Shown here one piece after another: positions 14,879-18,904 of a stretch of DNA of 18,904 nucleotides (position 1 is its first letter; each line of letters begins with the position of its first letter). The notes under the pieces are model-generated. The model saw only the letters and a list, made by a program, of their open reading frames with translations. It was not told the origin of the DNA and ran no database searches. A program made the position numbers and the translations under genes. Origin of the DNA: an uncultured Blautia sp. (lineage in GTDB: Bacteria; Bacillota; Clostridia; Lachnospirales; Lachnospiraceae); contig CALBGI010000065.1 in the NCBI GenBank assembly GCA_937893675.1, positions 1 through 18,904 on the forward strand, in the 5' to 3' direction.

Positions 14879-15103
14879 ATGACAACATCGGATATGATCA
14901 GAGAATTGTGTGACAGAATGAATATCAGCCTTGCGGAACTTTGTAGACGAATTGGACAGACTCCGCAGAATTTTAATAAGAAGCTGCAGCGTGGTACCGT
15001 GTCCTCTGAGGAAATGGCGAAGATTGCAGAGGCGTTGGATGTTGGATATGAGCAGGCATTTGTGCTGCCGGATGGAGGGAAAATCAGTATAGAGCATAAA
15101 TGA
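14879..15103 (+). CDS. Small Cro/CI-type HTH regulator
   Basis: This 74-residue protein is nearly all one Cro/CI helix-turn-helix domain. ISLAELCRRIGQTPQNFNKKLQRG (about 16-39) covers the two helices and the turn, and SSEEMAKIAEALDVGYEQAF is the usual fourth and fifth helices. It has no ligand or dimerisation domain beyond a short tail. GGAGGTGG precedes the ATG. Its stop is directly followed by the ATG of a 38-codon ORF and then by the SEC-C gene, so it probably leads and regulates that operon. It could alternatively belong to the recombinase element upstream, from which it is separated by a terminator and its own promoter. Confidence 0.85.
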   Translation: MTTSDMIRELCDRMNISLAELCRRIGQTPQNFNKKLQRGTVSSEEMAKIAEALDVGYEQAFVLPDGGKISIEHK

Positions 15104-15220
15104 ATGCAAGAAACAAAAAAGGACCTAGACGGTGATTCTTTTGTAAAAGAATATTCTTATTATAGATTATGTTTTTTACATTCTTGGCCTGTAGTGATCA
15201 GAGAATTAGAGGTGGGTTGA
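15104..15220 (+). CDS. Putative 38-residue protein between the HTH and SEC-C genes
   Basis: The ATG immediately follows the HTH stop (TGAATG), and its own stop lies 2 nt before the SEC-C ATG, so it fills the gap exactly. It reads DSFVKEYSYYRLC, then LHSWPVVIRELEVG at the end: aromatic-rich, with no membrane segment. There is no ribosome-binding site at normal distance, so translation would depend on reinitiation after the HTH gene. The SEC-C ribosome-binding site (GAGGTGG) lies within its last codons. I recognise no family. The tight fit favours a real, translationally coupled gene; a chance open frame in an AT-rich leader remains possible. Confidence 0.45.
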   Translation: MQETKKDLDGDSFVKEYSYYRLCFLHSWPVVIRELEVG

Positions 15221-15222
15221 AA

Positions 15223-16317
15223 ATGAAAATTGGTCGTAATGCTCCTTGCCCTTGCGGTAGTGGGAAAAAATATAAAAAATGTTGTTTAAATAAAGGAAAA
15301 GAGCAGTATTTAGCAGAAGCGATAATGTATTCTCTTCAAAATATAAAAAGAGAGTCGCAAATAAAAAGATGTTTACATCCTAATTCGAGTGAGTGTAGTG
15401 ATAGGATAGTAAAAGCTCATGCGATACAAAACAATCGTATTTTAAATAAAATTGGAGAATCTGGAATGGTAGTAACAATGGATGGAACAATGCATCATCT
15501 GTTTCAAACATCAGATGTGAAAGGGCGTAGTATAGCTACAACTTTTACTGGTTTTTGTTCATATCATGATAAAACGGTGTTTCAAGAAATTGAAGATAAA
15601 GAGTTCGTTGCTAGTAAGAAACAAATATTTCTAATAACATATCGGACAATGGCGTGGCATTACCATAAAAAGCAAGTGCAAACTAATGCTACCTGTATCC
15701 AATATGAAAAGATGTTTGAGAAGGGGTATAATCTTGGAGAATCAGATGATTTTATAGAATATTTAGGAGCGTTAAAATTAGGATTAGAGGATAATGAAAT
15801 TGAAAAACAAAGATTTGATGATGCTTTGCTAGAAGAAAATTATTGTGTTACAAATTCTTTGATGTGGGAAATTCCATATGAAATAAACTTTGCAGTATCG
15901 ATGATGACTGAACTTGAATACGATATATTGGGAAACCGGATTAATGATATGGAAAAAAATGAGAGTACAAAAAAAATATACCTTAACATTTTTCCTGCAA
16001 AGGATAAATCGTTTTGTATTTGGTCATGGTTAAATTATAATGATAGTTTCTATGTTCCCTTCTCAAACCAGTTTTTAAAATTGAGTGTTGCAGATAGGGA
16101 AAATTATTTCAATAATAATCTTCCTCGCTGGACAGACTCTATTGTTATTTCCCCACGTCTGTGGAAAAAATGGGGGTCAGCAATTCAAGAGGCTTTCATA
16201 ACTCATGCAAATTTTGATATTTTGTATCGGCAGATGGAAGCAGAAAAAAATGAGCATGCGTATCAATATATGGATACTCCCTGGAATTTGTTTGAAAATG
16301 ACAGTGATGCTGAGTAG
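15223..16317 (+). CDS. SEC-C motif protein with a second Cys/His zinc-binding domain
   Basis: The 364-residue protein opens with a SEC-C zinc motif (CPCGSGKKYKKCC; C9, C11, C20, C21). A second putative zinc site follows: C50 and C58 (CLHPNSSEC), H66 in KAHAIQ, then C112 and H115 in FTGFCSYHD, followed by FQEIE. This CX7C...AHxIQ...CX2HD layout recalls treble-clef/HNH-like folds and is seen in many uncharacterised bacterial proteins; nuclease activity is not proven. The rest (about 130-364) is mixed helical and strand with no motif I know. GAGGTGG and the adjacent coupled ORF place the start at 15223, not at an upstream ATG at 15169. It is very AT-rich and likely co-transcribed with the next gene, 51 nt away. 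Confidence 0.75.
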   Translation: MKIGRNAPCPCGSGKKYKKCCLNKGKEQYLAEAIMYSLQNIKRESQIKRCLHPNSSECSDRIVKAHAIQNNRILNKIGESGMVVTMDGTMHHLFQTSDVKGRSIATTFTGFCSYHDKTVFQEIEDKEFVASKKQIFLITYRTMAWHYHKKQVQTNATCIQYEKMFEKGYNLGESDDFIEYLGALKLGLEDNEIEKQRFDDALLEENYCVTNSLMWEIPYEINFAVSMMTELEYDILGNRINDMEKNESTKKIYLNIFPAKDKSFCIWSWLNYNDSFYVPFSNQFLKLSVADRENYFNNNLPRWTDSIVISPRLWKKWGSAIQEAFITHANFDILYRQMEAEKNEHAYQYMDTPWNLFENDSDAE

Positions 16318-16368
16318 ATGTTAGCGAGGATTTATGATATTAAAAGGTGAGAAAACGGGAGAAGAAGA

Positions 16369-18837
16369 ATGAAAAAGTGGTACGATATAATTCCTTATTT
16401 AATATTTGGACTAGGTATTATTATGGACATAGGTGTGAATATCACAGGAATATATATAATTCCGGTTACAGAGTCATATATGGACAACATATTTGTAGGA
16501 ATAATAACTGTTTCCGTATTGTGTTTTACCCTAGTTACATTAATTGCAAGTTTTTTAGACAATAGTTATTTGGGATATAAGTTGAAGGACATAATTCAAT
16601 TCCCAAATTCACCAGTAAATACGAAAAAATATATAAGAGTTTCCCTATTAGTTATTACCATTGGAGTGTGTCTTTTGGGAATGAATTTTGTGGTTAATTG
16701 TGCTAACAGTATGACAACATTGCTGTTGGCATTGATTTTAATAGAGGGAAATGTTGCGTTCAAAATTTGGAAAATGATTATAAATGAAAGTTATGTTTTT
16801 GATTTAGTAATCAGTCATTTCACTGCTAGTGTGAATAATAAAATGGATTTAAAGGAATTTCAGTCACATACGGATACAGTAATAAATGCACTGTCAACAG
16901 CAATATATGAAAGAAATTATGTTGAGAAAAACAAAACGTGTGAGATGCTTACAGCTCTGAGTGCCCAGGTTCAAGCACGGGGAGAGCAAGACGGATATTA
17001 TGATTACTATAAATACTTCGATACGAAATTAAGAACATATATGGATGATTTTGCGAAAGTATTTGGATATAATGATATGGTGGAATCTATTGTTAAGATT
17101 TATACGAAAATGAGTGATTTTGAATATGGAAGAATAGAACTATATGTTATTCCTTTAAAAAATATGCGATTTTGGAATGATCAGCTACTACTTGAAAACA
17201 ATTATTTTAATCAAATGATAGAAATTGATTTGCTGAATGCGTATAAAAAGAAAAAGATTTCAAATGCTGAAATAGAAAGAATTTTCTATGTGTATTTTGA
17301 TAGCATCATGCATAATAACTTATGCACAAAAAATGTTCGTGAACAACTTGTGGAAAACTATATTGCTGCATTGATGAAGCTGCAGTGGAATACTAATGAA
17401 GACAGAAGTGAGCCAGATGTAAATAGTTTGCTAAATATACTCAAACACTTTGTTTTAAAAAACAATAATGTAGAAGAAAGAAACTATGTATTTCAAATAA
17501 TAATTAAGCAAGCATTTTATAATAATATGCCATATAATAAGGAAAAGTATTTTGATTTTCTAGCATTGCTTTTCCAATCTTTTTATGCATTTATTTTTCG
17601 CGAAGGAGAAACTTTAAATCAGAATTATAGGGATAGTTTGCGAGATACTTTTGCAATAGAATTTTCAACGGAGACAATTGTAAAAATGAGTGCTTCTTGG
17701 TTATTAAGAATAAATGTTCAGGAAATTCTTCGTGCAATTGGTCGCAGAATCCAAAGTGGGTCAGATTCTCTGGAAAGAAGATTTGAAAACTTTCCCTCAT
17801 TTATGATGGCTAAAACAGTTGTATGGACTTTAGAATTTAATGTTGATTTTATGCTTATCCTTTATTTAGTATTCAATGATGAGGTTGGATTTTATGGTAT
17901 CTATGAGGCTTTTTTTAATTGGGGTGCCATAAATGATGAATGCAAAATAAGTATACTGGAAGAACTCCAAAACCAGTTTGATATGGAAACGGGTCTACTG
18001 AAGGATGATTTTGTTAAGCAGTATAAGCAATATGAAAATCTCTTGGAGCATTCAAGCAACATTACAGAACAAATACAAATAAAGCTGTTCCAATATATTT
18101 GTGAAGCACATTCGAATTTAAGAAAGAAAAAGATTATTGAATCAGAGCCTAGATCTATAGATATAGATTACAAAGATGTTATGATAAGAATAAATGAACT
18201 GATGAAAAAAGATGGTATATTGGGATGGAATTCACAATATTTTACGGAAGATTACGTGAAATTTGTAATGCCAGATTATATAAGTAGGAGAGCATATCGT
18301 ACACCGCAAAATACAGCAAGGACAATTCAAAGAGGAATTATTGAAGCATTGAAGAGTTATATCCGACAGCGTGCTAATAAATTGACTCTCACATTTGACA
18401 TAGACGGAGTGAGGAATATGCTTATGTTTATCTGTGAAAATGAATATGATGCCAGAAATTATACTTATACGGATGATTGGTCATTGGCAAAACTAAGAAA
18501 TGAACCAGAGTTTATAAAATTAGAGGAAAAACAGAAAGAAATTGAATTTGTGGGTACTCCTCAAATTTATGATAATCTGTACTTTAATAAAGAAAAATTT
18601 TGTTTTAATATTAAGATATCAAAGATGGACTTTATTGATTTAAGTGAAAGAGAATGTGAGGCTTTTTTGGAAGACTCAAAAGGTTATAATGGATTGTACA
18701 ATGTAGATGGAGCATTAATGCCTAAGGAAGAAGCTATGAAATGTATAAAAAAATCATACTGTAAAGAAAGGTATAGTTTTAAATTAATGGTCGGTTTTGG
18801 GAAAAATGATGTGACACGCATTGAATTTGAACATTAG
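16369..18837 (+). CDS. Uncharacterised 822-residue membrane protein
   Basis: I do not recognise this protein. It has four hydrophobic segments near the N-terminus (about 6-32, 41-62, 90-108, 113-131) as two hairpins, then about 690 residues without membrane segments. The long part is rich in Asn, Lys, Glu and aromatic residues, appears mainly helical, and lies probably in the cytosol. No Walker, protease, nuclease or kinase motif can be seen. The C-terminal 80 residues look more beta-rich (FCFNIKISKMDF, YSFKLMVGFGKN). GGGAGAAG precedes the ATG. It follows the SEC-C gene by 51 nt without a terminator, so the two probably form a functional pair. Composition is strongly AT-rich. No clear terminator follows before the window ends. 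Confidence 0.75.
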   Translation: MKKWYDIIPYLIFGLGIIMDIGVNITGIYIIPVTESYMDNIFVGIITVSVLCFTLVTLIASFLDNSYLGYKLKDIIQFPNSPVNTKKYIRVSLLVITIGVCLLGMNFVVNCANSMTTLLLALILIEGNVAFKIWKMIINESYVFDLVISHFTASVNNKMDLKEFQSHTDTVINALSTAIYERNYVEKNKTCEMLTALSAQVQARGEQDGYYDYYKYFDTKLRTYMDDFAKVFGYNDMVESIVKIYTKMSDFEYGRIELYVIPLKNMRFWNDQLLLENNYFNQMIEIDLLNAYKKKKISNAEIERIFYVYFDSIMHNNLCTKNVREQLVENYIAALMKLQWNTNEDRSEPDVNSLLNILKHFVLKNNNVEERNYVFQIIIKQAFYNNMPYNKEKYFDFLALLFQSFYAFIFREGETLNQNYRDSLRDTFAIEFSTETIVKMSASWLLRINVQEILRAIGRRIQSGSDSLERRFENFPSFMMAKTVVWTLEFNVDFMLILYLVFNDEVGFYGIYEAFFNWGAINDECKISILEELQNQFDMETGLLKDDFVKQYKQYENLLEHSSNITEQIQIKLFQYICEAHSNLRKKKIIESEPRSIDIDYKDVMIRINELMKKDGILGWNSQYFTEDYVKFVMPDYISRRAYRTPQNTARTIQRGIIEALKSYIRQRANKLTLTFDIDGVRNMLMFICENEYDARNYTYTDDWSLAKLRNEPEFIKLEEKQKEIEFVGTPQIYDNLYFNKEKFCFNIKISKMDFIDLSERECEAFLEDSKGYNGLYNVDGALMPKEEAMKCIKKSYCKERYSFKLMVGFGKNDVTRIEFEH

Positions 18838-18904
18838 ATTTGTTCTATCAAATGGAGCATTCCTGTAATTCAGAAATAACGCCAATTGAATAAAAAGAAA
18901 CCTC

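Noticed and set aside
15169..15222. Upstream start of the SEC-C gene at 15169
   Set aside because: It would add 18 residues before the conserved MKIGRNAPCPCGSG opening that SEC-C proteins often have at their N-terminus, and the GAGGTGG site fits ATG 15223.
18838..18904. Terminator after the large membrane protein
   Set aside because: Only a 5-bp ATTTG/CAAAT stem without a T tract is seen. The end of the operon may lie outside the window.

Overview
The window looks like a chromosome segment from a Clostridia (Bacillota), most likely Lachnospiraceae. The evidence is the DUF4364, DUF1836, YesL-like and YerC-type genes, strong AGGAGG ribosome-binding sites, TTGNNN/TATAAT promoters and the typical clostridial protein sequences. 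No rRNA, tRNA or CRISPR array was seen.

Region 1 (about 1-8680) is ordinary core genome. On the minus strand, a YesL-like membrane protein, a TIGR01212/YhcC-type radical SAM protein and a DUF4364 winged-helix protein form a tight operon (2188 down to 65). Divergent from it are a YcdX-like PHP-domain phosphohydrolase and a YerC/TrpR-like regulator on the plus strand. A DUF1836 regulator (minus) converges on YerC across a shared 16-bp-stem terminator. A PcrA/UvrD-type helicase follows, with a possible LexA box just upstream of its promoter, then a small acidic membrane protein and RlmD (23S rRNA m5U methyltransferase).

Region 2 (about 8690-15100) is accessory. It starts with an AT-rich pair: a BmrR-like MerR regulator and a class C beta-lactamase-fold serine hydrolase, led by a textbook MerR promoter with a 19-bp spacer. 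A module of three overlapping large-serine-recombinase genes follows (10977-14738). The first is a chimera: its N-terminus (about 116 residues) is the start of a phage tail tape-measure protein. This replaces the part of the recombinase that carries the catalytic serine. The second has only recombinase DNA-binding parts. Only the third has a complete catalytic domain. The module reads as the scar of a prophage or integrative element that lost most of its body by internal deletion.

Region 3 (about 14820-18840) is a probable plus-strand operon. It has a small Cro/CI-type HTH regulator, a previously easy-to-miss 38-codon ORF fitted exactly between its neighbours, a SEC-C plus Cys/His-rich (treble-clef-like) protein, and an 822-residue protein with four N-terminal membrane segments and a long cytosolic helical part. 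The last three genes are very AT-rich and I can assign no known function to the pair. A regulator, a zinc-binding soluble protein and a large membrane-anchored partner beside recombinases is the best candidate here for an undescribed (possibly defence or conflict) system, but that role is inference.
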